64,000 bases of DNA from NCBI GenBank assembly GCA_017614395.1, contig JAGABX010000146.1, positions 1 to 64,000 of the forward strand, written 5' to 3'. This DNA comes from Eubacterium sp. GTDB lineage: Bacteria > Bacillota > Clostridia > Lachnospirales > Lachnospiraceae. Below the pieces are notes generated by a model. That model did no database searches. It was not told where the DNA came from and saw only the letters and a program-made list of their open reading frames with translations. A program made the translations under genes and the position numbers. This document shows positions 7,969-17,597 of the stretch, one piece after another (the first letter of the stretch is position 1; each line of letters begins with the position of its first letter).

Positions 7969-9651
7969 CTATTTTGAAAAAGCATCTAATACAAGCCCCT
8001 CATTACGTTCCAGCGCCGTCTGGATACTCCATGGGTGCTGAAACAGCAACAGCGGATGCCCCTTCAGATCCATAACTCTCTTGGTATCTGAGGTCAGCGA
8101 CAGTTTGTCCGGATCGGTGTCCGGAGATGAGATCCAGCGAATATGCTCATATGGAAGCTGTTCCATACGGATCTCAACATTGTATTCATTCTTCAGCCGG
8201 TAGCTGAGCACCTCAAATTGCAGAACGCCGACTACACCGACGAGTATTTCCTCCATACCGACATTCATTTCCTGGAATATCTGAATCGCGCCCTCCTCGG
8301 CGATCTGGTATATCCCCTTGGTAAACTGTTTCCGTTTCATGGTGTCCACCTGCCGCACTCTGGCAAAATGCTCCGGAGCGAATGTGGGTATTCCCTCAAA
8401 CCGCACAGGTGATTTCCCGGTATAGAGCGTATCCCCTATGGAAAAAATGCCCGGATCGAATACACCGATAATGTCACCCGCAAATGCCTCATCGATTATG
8501 TGACGGTTTTCTGCCATCATCTGTTGCGGAGCAGTGAGACGCATGGATTTGCCATCCCTCTCATGTATTACCTCCATACCTGCAGTAAATTTTCCTGAAC
8601 AGATGCGCATAAACGCGATCCTGTCCCGGTGCGCCTTGTTCATGTTGGCCTGGATTTTGAATACAAATGCCGAAAAGTCCTCACGAAACGGATCAATGTT
8701 TATCAGTTCAGGTTTCACCCCTGTCGGGATCTCATCACCATCTCCATAGGACTGTCCGTCATCGCATACGACGACGGTTTTTCCCGACCCAGCGGTATCA
8801 AGTTTCAGGGAATCCCTTGATAACGGCGATGTAGTCATTTTCAAAAAGTGCTGCAAAAACACCTCCACCCCGAAATTGGTAAGCGCGGAGCCGAAAAAGA
8901 CGGGGCTGAGTTTTCCCTCTCTGATTAATTCAAGATTATATTCATCACTGGCGCCATCGAGCAACTCAATCTCATCGACAAGAGTAGCATGTTGCAATTC
9001 CGTAATCTCATCGTCTATAGACGGATCATCTAAGCTGATATGTCGTGTTTCAACTTTCTGCCCGTTATCTCCTGCAATATATCTCAATATCTCATGTGAG
9101 TCCCTGTCATACACACCCTTGAAACTTTTTCCCGAACCGACCGGCCAGTTCATCGGACAGGTATGAATACCGAGAACATCCTCTATCTGGTCGATGAGTT
9201 CAAACGGATCCATAGCCTCACGATCCATTTTATTGACAAACGTGAATATCGGTATACCTCTCATAACGCATACCTGAAACAGTTTTATCGTCTGTGCCTC
9301 CACACCCTTTGAACCATCAATCACCATCACTGCGGAATCAGCTGCCATCAGCGTCCTGTAGGTATCCTCCGAGAAATCCTGGTGTCCGGGTGTATCCAGA
9401 ATGTTTATGCAATACCCATCGTAGTTGAACTGCAAAACCGATGATGTGACCGAAATTCCTCTCTCCTTCTCTATCTCCATCCAGTCGGAAACCGCATGTT
9501 TAGCGGCCTTTCGCCCTTTTACCGAACCTGCGAGATTAATTGCGCCTCCGTAAAGGAGAAATTTCTCCGTCAGTGTTGTTTTTCCGGCATCCGGATGAGA
9601 TATTATCGCAAATGTACGGCGTTTTTCTATTTCCGATCTTAAATCATTCAT
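7969..9651 (-). CDS. prfC: Peptide chain release factor 3
   Basis: Translational GTPase that recycles RF1/RF2 from the ribosome after termination. About 560 residues. G1 is SHPDAGKTT, the switch region includes GISVTSSVLQF, G3 is DTPGHQDF and G4 is NKMD. The long RF3-type C-terminal part contains QLPYEHIRWI and HPLLLFQHPW. The start is ATG 9651 or ATG 9663 (AAGG precedes both); 9651 gives the usual MNDLRSEIEKRRTFAIISHP. Its own promoter lies in the gap after uvrC. Confidence 0.95.
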   Translation of the reverse strand: MNDLRSEIEKRRTFAIISHPDAGKTTLTEKFLLYGGAINLAGSVKGRKAAKHAVSDWMEIEKERGISVTSSVLQFNYDGYCINILDTPGHQDFSEDTYRTLMAADSAVMVIDGSKGVEAQTIKLFQVCVMRGIPIFTFVNKMDREAMDPFELIDQIEDVLGIHTCPMNWPVGSGKSFKGVYDRDSHEILRYIAGDNGQKVETRHISLDDPSIDDEITELQHATLVDEIELLDGASDEYNLELIREGKLSPVFFGSALTNFGVEVFLQHFLKMTTSPLSRDSLKLDTAGSGKTVVVCDDGQSYGDGDEIPTGVKPELINIDPFREDFSAFVFKIQANMNKAHRDRIAFMRICSGKFTAGMEVIHERDGKSMRLTAPQQMMAENRHIIDEAFAGDIIGVFDPGIFSIGDTLYTGKSPVRFEGIPTFAPEHFARVRQVDTMKRKQFTKGIYQIAEEGAIQIFQEMNVGMEEILVGVVGVLQFEVLSYRLKNEYNVEIRMEQLPYEHIRWISSPDTDPDKLSLTSDTKRVMDLKGHPLLLFQHPWSIQTALERNEGLVLDAFSK

Positions 9652-9690
9652 GTATAACTGCATCCTTTTTCGTTATTTATAGTAAATTTC

Positions 9691-9719
9691 ATTATAACAT
9701 AATAATTGGTGATCCGCAA
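9691..9719 (-). promoter_or_regulatory. Promoter of prfC (TTGCGG, 17 bp, TATAAT)
   Basis: -10 TATAAT at 9691-9696, 17-base spacer, -35 TTGCGG at 9714-9719, nine bases after the uvrC stop codon. Confidence 0.65.
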
Positions 9720-9727
9720 GTGCAGGA

Positions 9728-11653
9728 TTAACCTTCAGGGAGTTCCGATGTTTTATTTCCACCCTGATTGTTTTTAAAAAAGTGTACCACAGCCCGTGCT
9801 GTACGCACGTCCATTCCCGGCACATTCGCCAGCTCCTCCTCGGTTGCTTTTGCGATGTCCTCCAGCGAATCAAATGCCTTCATCAGGCTCATGCGACGTT
9901 TCCGGCCTACACCCGGGATCTCATCAAGTATCGAATGCGTCTGCCCTTTACTTCGAATCTGTTTATGATACTCGATAGCGAAACGATGTGTTTCATCCTG
10001 TATGCGCGTGATCAGATGAAACCCCTGTCCATGCGTGTCTATCGGAATTTCTTTATCCCTGAAATACAGTCCCCTCGTCCGATGATGATCGTCCTTGACC
10101 ATTCCGCATACCGGCACATCTATCGATAGACGTTCCAGCACCTCTTCACAAATATGAACCTGCCCTTTGCCTCCGTCCATGAATATGATGTCAGGCAGAT
10201 GCCCGAACGAATCATTCTCCGACAGGTTTTCCCTTTTTCCATGTTCAAACCGTCTCGTCAGCATCTCATCCATTGAGCCGTAGTCATCAGGTCCTGCCAC
10301 GGAACGTATCCGAAATTTTCGATAGTCGTTTTTCTTCGCGCGTCCATCCTCAAACACCACCATGGAGCCTACAGTTTCAAATCCGTTGATATGAGATATA
10401 TCATAAGACTCAACACGATGGAGCAATCCTTCCATCCCGAGCAGACTCTCAATTTCATCCATGGCGCCTCTCGTGCGCTCCTTCTCTTTTTTAAGTTTGT
10501 CCTTGTCCTGTATCAGCACCATATATGCGTTTTTCTTGGCCAACTCCAGCAGTCGTTCCTTGGAACCCCGTTTCGGAACAACGGATCTTACTTTGTGTCC
10601 CCGTTTTTCCGACAGCCATTTGAGAATGGCTTCACTGTCTGTGAAATCCTTTTCAGTAACCAGCTCATGTGGCAGATATGGGGTGCCGGAATACATCTGT
10701 TTTATAAATGAAGATATAACGTCCTCATCTTTCTCGAATTCTACTCCTGTAAGGAAGTGATGTTCTCTTCCGAGCACCTTGCCTTCCCTGACAAAAAATA
10801 CCTGCATGACCGCCTCATCTCCCTGACGGGCGAGAGCAATTATGTCACGGTCCTCGTTGTCATCAGAGGTGATTTTCTGTCTCTCGGTGACACGCCGGAT
10901 GCTGGCGAGCTGATCCCTGTATACCGCTGCCTCCTCAAAAGCCATGTTCTCTGCGGCAGTCTTCATCTTTGTCTCCAGTTCATGGCGTATCTCAGATGTT
11001 TCACCCTGCAGAAAACGAAGCGCTTTTTCAAAATTTGCCATGTATTCTGCCTCAGAAATCCTGTTACGGCATGGCGCCTTGCACTGTTCCATTTCATAAT
11101 ACAGGCATGGACGGTTTTTCGGATCAAGCGGAGCCTGTTTGCCTTCATCGCCATCCGTGTCCCGGTTTTCTGATACCGGTTTCAGCTTTTTGTTGCATGT
11201 GCGCAGGTGATAAATCCTGTTAACAAGCTCTATTGCCTCACGAACCGATGTTGAACTGGTGAAAGGACCAAAGTATTTATTGCCGTCATGTCCTTGTGTA
11301 CGCGAAAACAAGAGCCTCGGAAAAGGCTCCTGTATGGTCGCTTTTATATAAGGATAGGCTTTGCTGTCCTTGAGCATGGTGTTGTATTTCGGAGAATGCT
11401 CCTTTATCAGGTTACACTCAAGGATCAGTGCCTCAGTTTCACTGTCTGTTACTATATACTCAAACCAGGCGATACGGCTGATCATCTTTTCAATTTTCGG
11501 AGTCACATTCCGGCTTTCCTGAAAATACTGCCTCACACGGTTTTTCAGCACAACCGCCTTACCGACATAGATTATCTCGTCAGATGCGTCGTGCATCAGA
11601 TATACTCCGGGCTTTGCCGGAAGTTTTTCGAGTTCCTCCCGGATATTAAACAT
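9728..11653 (-). CDS. uvrC: Excinuclease ABC subunit C
   Basis: Dual-incision nuclease of nucleotide excision repair, 641 residues. The N-terminal GIY-YIG domain is KPGVYLMHDASDEIIYVGKA. A cysteine-containing region (PCLYYEMEQCKAPC) is followed by the UVR motif that binds UvrB (about residues 205-240), the RNase H-like domain (ESYDISHINGFETVGSMVVF and IIFMDGGKGQV) and a C-terminal helix-hairpin-helix (EIPGVGRKRRMSLMKAF). The start lies three bases after the ftsH stop, and its AGGA site is inside the last ftsH codons, so the two are translationally coupled. Confidence 0.96.
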   Translation of the reverse strand: MFNIREELEKLPAKPGVYLMHDASDEIIYVGKAVVLKNRVRQYFQESRNVTPKIEKMISRIAWFEYIVTDSETEALILECNLIKEHSPKYNTMLKDSKAYPYIKATIQEPFPRLLFSRTQGHDGNKYFGPFTSSTSVREAIELVNRIYHLRTCNKKLKPVSENRDTDGDEGKQAPLDPKNRPCLYYEMEQCKAPCRNRISEAEYMANFEKALRFLQGETSEIRHELETKMKTAAENMAFEEAAVYRDQLASIRRVTERQKITSDDNEDRDIIALARQGDEAVMQVFFVREGKVLGREHHFLTGVEFEKDEDVISSFIKQMYSGTPYLPHELVTEKDFTDSEAILKWLSEKRGHKVRSVVPKRGSKERLLELAKKNAYMVLIQDKDKLKKEKERTRGAMDEIESLLGMEGLLHRVESYDISHINGFETVGSMVVFEDGRAKKNDYRKFRIRSVAGPDDYGSMDEMLTRRFEHGKRENLSENDSFGHLPDIIFMDGGKGQVHICEEVLERLSIDVPVCGMVKDDHHRTRGLYFRDKEIPIDTHGQGFHLITRIQDETHRFAIEYHKQIRSKGQTHSILDEIPGVGRKRRMSLMKAFDSLEDIAKATEEELANVPGMDVRTARAVVHFFKNNQGGNKTSELPEG

Positions 11654-11656
11654 GGC

Positions 11657-13792
11657 TTATTCCTCATCCTGACCTGATTCAGGGGTTTCATTATCCTCTC
11701 CGGCCTGATCCCCCTCAGGAATATCGTTTTCAGGAGCCGGCTCACTTCCCTGATTGCTGTTCTCAGCAACTGTCTCGTCTTCCAGATTATTGCTTTCAGA
11801 CGTTGTCTCGCTACCCTGATCGCTACTCTCGGATGAAGCATTATCTCCCTGATCGCTGCCGTCAGACGCAGCATCGTCGTCCTCCCGTGTCGTTCCGTCG
11901 GGATTTTTTCTCTTCAGTCTGATCCCTGTCTCCTGTTCAAATATCTCAACAAATTCCTTGCCGGTGATAGTTTCCTTCTCTATCAAATGAGCAGCTAATT
12001 TCTCGAGAACATCTTTATTCTCTACAATTATATCCTTTGCCTTGGCATGGCATTTCTCAAGTATTGATTTAACTTCCATGTCTATCTCGGCTTCGGTCTG
12101 CTCGCCGCAGTTGGTTACCGGCCGACCGTCAAGATATCTGCTTGTGATAGTCTCAAGCCCCATCATGCCGAACCTGTCACTCATTCCGTACTGAGTTACC
12201 ATGGCACGCGCAATTGAAGTGGCTTTCTCTATATCATTTGACGCGCCGGTGGTGATATCGTCAAATTCGACCTCCTCCGCTGCACGTCCACCCAACAGGC
12301 CTGTGATCTGATCGAGCAGCTCACCCTTTTTCATGAGGTACTTCTCCTCTTCGGGAACCTGCATCACGTAACCAAGCGCCCCCATGGTTCGCGGAACAAT
12401 TGTGATTTTCTGCACGGGTTCCGTGTTTTTGAGCATAGACATCACGAGGGCATGACCAATCTCATGGTGGGCTACGATCCGTTTTTCATCCTTGCCGAGT
12501 ATGCGGTCCTTTTTCTCCTTGCCCGCGAGCACTACCTCAACAGCCTCGAACAGATCTTTTTGACTGACAACCTTTCGACCATCCTTCACCGCCATGATTG
12601 CTGCCTCATTTACCATATTCGCCAAATCCGCTCCGACGGCGCCCGATGTCGCAAGAGCAATTTCCTCCAAATCCACCGTATCATCCATCAGAACATCATG
12701 CGAATGAACCTTGAGCACATCAATTCTTCCTTTTAGATCTGGTTTTTCGACAATTATTCTCCTGTCAAAACGTCCCGGTCTGAGCAACGCCTTGTCCAGT
12801 ACCTCCGGACGGTTTGTTGCGCCGAGAATAATAATACCTTTGGAGGAATCAAATCCGTCCATTTCCGACAAAAGCTGATTCAACGTCTGCTCTCTCTCGT
12901 CATTTCCGCCACCGTACTGGGTATCACGACTCTTACCGATAGCATCAATCTCATCAATAAATATGATACAGGGCGCCATTGATGTCGCCTGCTTGAACAG
13001 ATCACGAACTCGTGATGCTCCGACTCCGACAAACATCTCCACGAAATCAGAACCGCTCAGCGAGAAAAACGGAACGCCTGCCTCTCCCGCAAGCGCCTTT
13101 GCCAACAGGGTTTTTCCTGTTCCCGGAGGGCCGACCAGCAGAGCGCCCTTGGGCAGTTTTGCGCCTATCTGTTTGTATTTTGCCGGGTTTTTCAGAAAAT
13201 CTACCAACTCAGTCAGTGACTCTTTGGCCTCCTCCTCGCCGGCCACATCGGAAAAGCTGACACCGGTCTTTCTCTCGACATACATTTTAGCGGTGGATTT
13301 CCCGACGCCGCCCATCAGACCGCCACCCTTGGTCGCCGAGCGCATGAAAAACCACAAAAGCGCCCATATTCCCAGAATAGGCAACAGATATGTCAGCAGA
13401 AACTCCCATATCCCTGCGCTGGAGTCGGTTATCTCCGCAGAAAACTCAACTTCATACTTGTTGAGCATGTTCTGAACCAAACTGGTGTCGTTCACATATC
13501 CCGTATAATAGGTCTTCATGAACATCCTTGCGTCAGGATCCACCTTCGGCTCTATGTAGATCAGATTCGATTTAAATATAACCTTATCTACCTTATCCTC
13601 CTTCAGCATTTCGATAAATTTAGTGTAGGTAATCTCCTCCTCAGTACTCCTGCGGATCTCCGCATTCAGAAAAAGGATGAGGAAAAAAGCAAAAAACAGC
13701 GCGCCGATGGATATCAAAATGTTTATCTTCAGCTTTTTCCTGCGTTCCTCATCATTTCTCCGATTATTATTCTGATTATTGTTGAAATCCAT
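11657..13792 (-). CDS. ftsH: ATP-dependent zinc metalloprotease FtsH with acidic tail
   Basis: Membrane-anchored AAA protease that degrades membrane and regulatory proteins, 711 residues. Two membrane segments (about residues 24-44 and 130-150) flank the extracytoplasmic region. The AAA domain has Walker A GPPGTGKT, Walker [12 protein letters not shown] and the second-region-of-homology RPGRFDRRI. The zinc site is HHEIGH, with the usual Ala replaced by Ile, and the third ligand is in the conserved helix. An unusual C-terminal extension of about 80 residues (from about 632) is almost entirely D, E, S, N, Q and G and is likely disordered. Confidence 0.95.
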   Translation of the reverse strand: MDFNNNQNNNRRNDEERRKKLKINILISIGALFFAFFLILFLNAEIRRSTEEEITYTKFIEMLKEDKVDKVIFKSNLIYIEPKVDPDARMFMKTYYTGYVNDTSLVQNMLNKYEVEFSAEITDSSAGIWEFLLTYLLPILGIWALLWFFMRSATKGGGLMGGVGKSTAKMYVERKTGVSFSDVAGEEEAKESLTELVDFLKNPAKYKQIGAKLPKGALLVGPPGTGKTLLAKALAGEAGVPFFSLSGSDFVEMFVGVGASRVRDLFKQATSMAPCIIFIDEIDAIGKSRDTQYGGGNDEREQTLNQLLSEMDGFDSSKGIIILGATNRPEVLDKALLRPGRFDRRIIVEKPDLKGRIDVLKVHSHDVLMDDTVDLEEIALATSGAVGADLANMVNEAAIMAVKDGRKVVSQKDLFEAVEVVLAGKEKKDRILGKDEKRIVAHHEIGHALVMSMLKNTEPVQKITIVPRTMGALGYVMQVPEEEKYLMKKGELLDQITGLLGGRAAEEVEFDDITTGASNDIEKATSIARAMVTQYGMSDRFGMMGLETITSRYLDGRPVTNCGEQTEAEIDMEVKSILEKCHAKAKDIIVENKDVLEKLAAHLIEKETITGKEFVEIFEQETGIRLKRKNPDGTTREDDDAASDGSDQGDNASSESSDQGSETTSESNNLEDETVAENSNQGSEPAPENDIPEGDQAGEDNETPESGQDEE

Positions 13793-14048
13793 GATTGATA
13801 TGTTTTCCTTTCACTCTGTTTTATCCTGCACTCCTTTTTCAAAAGTCCGCATATTTCATTATTATAAGTGATAGCGAACAAATTGGCAAGGGGTTGCATA
13901 CGAAAAATGTATGATATTTGGCAATTATTATTCTATGTCATTAAAAAATATCAATAAAACTGATTAAATTTAATCATTCCCTTTTTTATTTTGATGTGAT
14001 ATAGTGTGTATATTAAAAAATATCAAGTTGATATCGGGAGATGATGCC
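13793..14048. promoter_or_regulatory. Intergenic control region between ftsH and leuA-AraC
   Basis: AT-rich divergent region. It holds a perfect 15-base direct repeat ATTAAAAAATATCAA at 13940-13954 and 14012-14026 (72 bases start to start), a perfect 16-base palindrome TGATTAAATTTAATCA at 13961-13976, and a perfect inverted repeat ATATCAA-G-TTGATAT at 14020-14034 that abuts the leuA ribosome binding site. I could not pick a confident promoter; TATAGT (14000-14005) is a possible -10. No T-box features are visible. Confidence 0.7.
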
Positions 14049-16043
14049 ATGAAAGGATTTGAAAAATACAAGCCGCCCTATTTTATGCCACCTGAAGTGA
14101 CATATGACTGGGTGAAAAAGAACGAAATCGAGAAACCGCCCATTTGGTGTTCAGTTGACCTTCGCGACGGCAACCAGGCACTGATTGAACCGATGAGTCT
14201 TCAGGAGAAACTCGATTATTTTGATCTTCTGGTAAAAGTAGGCTTCAAGGAGATTGAAGTGGGCTTCCCCGCAGCCTCTGATACCGAATACGAATTCATG
14301 CGCGCCCTGATCGATCAGAACAAAATACCGGACGATGTCACAGTTCAGGTCCTGACGCAAGCGCGTGAACATATCATTCGTAAAACATTTGAGGCAGTCC
14401 AGGGTGCTCCCTGTGCTGTTGTTCATTTATATAACTCTACTTCCGTAGCACAGCGCGAGCAGGTCTTCAAAAAAGATAAAGCAGAAATTAAAAAAATAGC
14501 GGTTGACGGTGCAATTCTGTTAAAGGAATTAGCTGACCAGACAGAGGGTAATTTCCGTTTCGAATACAGCCCTGAGAGTTTTCCGGGAACTGAAGTAGAA
14601 TATGCAACAGAGGTCTGCAATGCTGTTCTCGATGTCTGGAAACCGACACCTGACTGGAAAGTAATTATAAATATCCCGACTACTGTCGAGAATGCGATGC
14701 CTCATATTTTCGCATGTCAATTGGAGTACGTTCACAAGAATCTGAAATACCGTGATGGCGTTGTTCTCTCTCTCCACCCTCACAACGACCGCGGCGAGGG
14801 GGTTGCCACCGCCGAACTGGGAATACTCGCCGGTGCCGATTGAATAGAGGGAACCCTGTTTGGAAACGGAGAGCGTACCGGTAATGTCGATATTGTCACG
14901 ATAGCGATGAATATGTTCTCACACGGCTACGATCCGGGATTAGATTTCTCCGACATGAGCGAGATACGCAGCCGTTATGAATCATATACGCGCATGGTTG
15001 TGCCTCCGCGCCAGCCATATGCAGGAGACCTTGTGTTTACGGCTTTTTCAGGATCACATCAGGACGCCATTGCCAAAGGAATGCAGTGGCGTGATGACGG
15101 CAAAACCGATCTGTGGTGCGTTCCGTATCTGCCGGTCGACCCCAAGGACGTCGGTCGAACCTACGATTCAGATGTCATCAGGATCAACTCACAATCAGGC
15201 AAAGGCGGTGTAAACTATACATTAAAACAGAATTTCGGGATATCTCTACCTGACGCAATGCGCGAGGAAGTCGGATATCTCATGAAACGCGTTTCCGATG
15301 AGGAACACAAAGAATTGTCACCGCAGTGGATCTATGATATTTTTGCCGACAACTACATCAACCCGACTCCGATCTTCCAGATTAACGAATGTCATTTCCG
15401 CCAGGTTGACGGTATCATGGCATCCGTTACCATAACATGCGGGGACAAAGATCGCATTGTTGATGCCATCGGAAACGGGCGTCTCGATGCAGTCAGCAAC
15501 ACGATAAAACAGTTTTTCGATATTAGCTACCAGCTGACATCATATGAGGAACACGCTCTGACACAGGGCTCCTCCTCCAAAGCCATCGCCTATGTCAGTA
15601 TCACGTGCGACGGAGATGTTTTCTGGGGCGTCGGAATTCACGAGGATATCATTACAGCATCCATTCATGCTCTGACTGTCTGCGTGAACAAGCTCCCCGT
15701 GATCCGCAACAATGATGAGTACAGAGATGACCGGCTGATCCAAATGATGAACTACATACAGGAAAATTACCGCTCATGCACATTAGAAGACATGTCGAGG
15801 CACATGCATCTCTCCGAGCCGTACATCAGCAAGTATATCCACGATAAGAGCGGAAAAACATTTAAAGAACTTTTAACAACTGTTCGATTAAAGAAATCAC
15901 GAACACTTTTAAAAAACGGGACTATGAGCGTAGAAAATATAGCGGTGTCTGTAGGATACCCGAATGTAGAACATTTCAATAGGGTATTTAAAAAGAAATA
16001 TAACATGACGCCTGTACAGTATCGTAACGACCAGAAAAAGTGA
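14049..16043 (+). pseudogene. leuA: 2-isopropylmalate synthase fused to AraC-type HTH domain, interrupted by one in-frame TGA
   Basis: One frame of 665 codons with a TGA at codon 265 (14841-14843). LeuA condenses acetyl-CoA with 2-oxoisovalerate in leucine synthesis. Before the stop: [26 protein letters not shown] and the metal-binding HPHNDRGEG. After it, the same frame continues IEGTLFGNGERTGNVDI; the family has Arg where TGA stands (GADRIEGT), so one CGA to TGA change explains it. The leucine-binding regulatory part is shortened (EEHALTQGSSSKAIAYVSI to about residue 550). From about residue 560 to the end is an AraC/XylS two-helix-turn-helix domain: TLEDMSRHMHLSEPYISKYI and VENIAVSVGYPNVEHFNRVF. 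ATG 14049 has GGGAG nine bases upstream. The 5' piece alone would lack GNGERTG. It may be a nonsense mutation, an assembly error, or read through; the gene otherwise looks undecayed. Confidence 0.85.
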
Positions 16044-16097
16044 TACTAAACCAAATCGGGGGATCAAATTGAACAGTTCCTCAGAATACCCATTATT

Positions 16098-16460
16098 CTA
16101 ATATATCTTCTTTGTTCCCGGATTTGCGAGCAGTTCCAATTCATTATAATACAGGTATAATTTCTGGACTCCGTTTTCGAGATGAAAATAGTGAACTATA
16201 TAAGGAAACAGCAGGCACAGGAACAATCCACCTAATACAAGCAACGCCGGCTCCAGCAAAATCATATATGCCGGAATTGTTATTACGGTAGCCAAACCGA
16301 ATAACACGGTAACGATCAGATGAATCAGGCGCTCGTGCTGAAAAAAACCTATCTGCACGAGCAGCCTCTCCATCTCATCATGTGCCTCCTCCGCAGATAA
16401 ACCTCCCTTGATCAATCTCTCATAGTATTCCAGAGCAGGTTTTAATCTGTTCTTGTACAT
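16098..16460 (-). CDS. Small membrane protein of unknown function
   Basis: 120 residues. An amphipathic N-terminal part (LEYYERLIKGGLSAEEAHDE) is followed by two adjacent hydrophobic segments (about residues 45-70 and 71-92) and a short cytosolic tail. No family recognised. The AGGAGG site lies inside the last codons of the upstream DMT transporter gene, so the two are translationally coupled and it is the last gene of the acylphosphatase-transporter group. Confidence 0.75.
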   Translation of the reverse strand: MYKNRLKPALEYYERLIKGGLSAEEAHDEMERLLVQIGFFQHERLIHLIVTVLFGLATVITIPAYMILLEPALLVLGGLFLCLLFPYIVHYFHLENGVQKLYLYYNELELLANPGTKKIY

Positions 16461-16465
16461 CTCCC

Positions 16466-17329
16466 CTACCTCCTGTTATAGAAAAACATCCATATGGCCA
16501 TCGCAACTATAATCGTATATCCTATTATGCTCATCATATCCGGCGTCTGACCGAAAATGAAAAAACCAAACGCCGTAGAAAAAATCAACTGAGTATAGTC
16601 AAAAACAGATATCTCTCTTGCCGGCGCATGAACATATGCAGCAGTTATCATAAACTGCCCTCCCGCTGCCGAAATGCCACACAGCATCAACATGAGAAAC
16701 TGATATCCGTCAAACGGTACAAACCATACTATCATAAACGGCAAACACAAGAGGCAGGAGACTCCGGAAAAAAATAAAATTATAAATGAATTATTCGCGC
16801 CAAGTGTTCCGGCTTTTCTTAAAAAAGAATATGCTATGCCTGCGCCAAATCCTCCGAGCAACCCTATGGCCGCCGGAAGAAAATCCATATCAGAAAATGA
16901 CGGTTTAACTACAAATAGCCCACCGATAAACGCGATAAATACGGCTAGTCCCTGTGAAACGGTAAATTTTTCTTTTAATATAAAGTATGATCCGACAACA
17001 GCAAAAAAGGGTGACATCTTGTTGAGGATCGACGCATCCGACAGCAGTAGATGATCTACAGCATAAAAGTTACAGAATATTCCAATACTGCCAAATCCTG
17101 CTCTCATCAGTATCGGAAACCATGCCTTTTTCGGTATATGTATCTTCTCTTTGGATTTTATCAGCAGTACACCGGCGATAAAAAATGCGACAACATTTCT
17201 GAAAAATGCCTTTTCAGGACTCGGCAAATCTCCCGCCAATCTGATAAACACAGCCATAAGCGCGAAAAAAAAAGCAGACAGAATCAGATAAATGACTCCC
17301 AGATGATAGTTCTTTCGTTTCTCATTCAT
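16466..17329 (-). CDS. EamA/DMT-family transporter
   Basis: Drug/metabolite transporter superfamily protein of 287 residues with about ten hydrophobic segments in two EamA repeats. Typical landmarks are the start GVIYLILSAFFFALMAVFIR, SDASILNKMSPFFAVVGSYF at the end of repeat one, and TAAYVHAPAREISVFDYTQL followed by FFIFGQTPD in repeat two. Substrate cannot be read from the sequence. Its ATG overlaps the acylphosphatase stop codon (ATGA), so translation is coupled. Confidence 0.88.
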   Translation of the reverse strand: MNEKRKNYHLGVIYLILSAFFFALMAVFIRLAGDLPSPEKAFFRNVVAFFIAGVLLIKSKEKIHIPKKAWFPILMRAGFGSIGIFCNFYAVDHLLLSDASILNKMSPFFAVVGSYFILKEKFTVSQGLAVFIAFIGGLFVVKPSFSDMDFLPAAIGLLGGFGAGIAYSFLRKAGTLGANNSFIILFFSGVSCLLCLPFMIVWFVPFDGYQFLMLMLCGISAAGGQFMITAAYVHAPAREISVFDYTQLIFSTAFGFFIFGQTPDMMSIIGYTIIVAMAIWMFFYNRR

Positions 17330-17595
17330 AACATTTTTACTCGAAAACCCTTTTCATCGTCCTTCTCCGGGATTTCCTCCGACTCCAATCCGTCAATATC
17401 TATATACCGTCCACCTTGCAGAGTATGTATCATCTGTGTCAACAACTCCTCAGGTCCCTGCGCCTCCATCTCAACCGTGCCGTCATAATCATTACGAACC
17501 CAGCCCGTCAATCCGAGTCCGCGCGCAGTCATACTGGCATGGTACCTGAAACCCACTCCCTGAACCTGTCCGTAAAACCTGTAATGTCTCCTCAT
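17326..17595 (-). CDS. Acylphosphatase
   Basis: Small enzyme of 89 residues that hydrolyses carboxyl-phosphate anhydrides. The phosphate loop GQVQGVGFRYHASMTARGLG contains the catalytic Arg, and WVRNDYDGTVEMEAQG contains the catalytic Asn. ATG 17595 has GGAAGGA upstream. It follows the methyltransferase gene with no gap and ends in an ATGA overlap with the transporter. Confidence 0.93.
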   Translation of the reverse strand: MRRHYRFYGQVQGVGFRYHASMTARGLGLTGWVRNDYDGTVEMEAQGPEELLTQMIHTLQGGRYIDIDGLESEEIPEKDDEKGFRVKML

Positions 17596-17597
17596 GT

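Noticed and set aside
13860..14048. T-box leader for leuA
   Set aside because: The leader is too short and lacks the T-box sequence, specifier loop and terminator.
14841..14843. TGA as a selenocysteine codon
   Set aside because: The family has Arg at this position, and no SECIS-like hairpin is evident behind the codon.
14907..16043. Separate gene starting at ATG 14907 (LeuA C-terminal part plus AraC domain)
   Set aside because: No ribosome binding site precedes it, and the frame is continuous with the upstream LeuA part through the conserved GNGERTG region; it is one interrupted gene.
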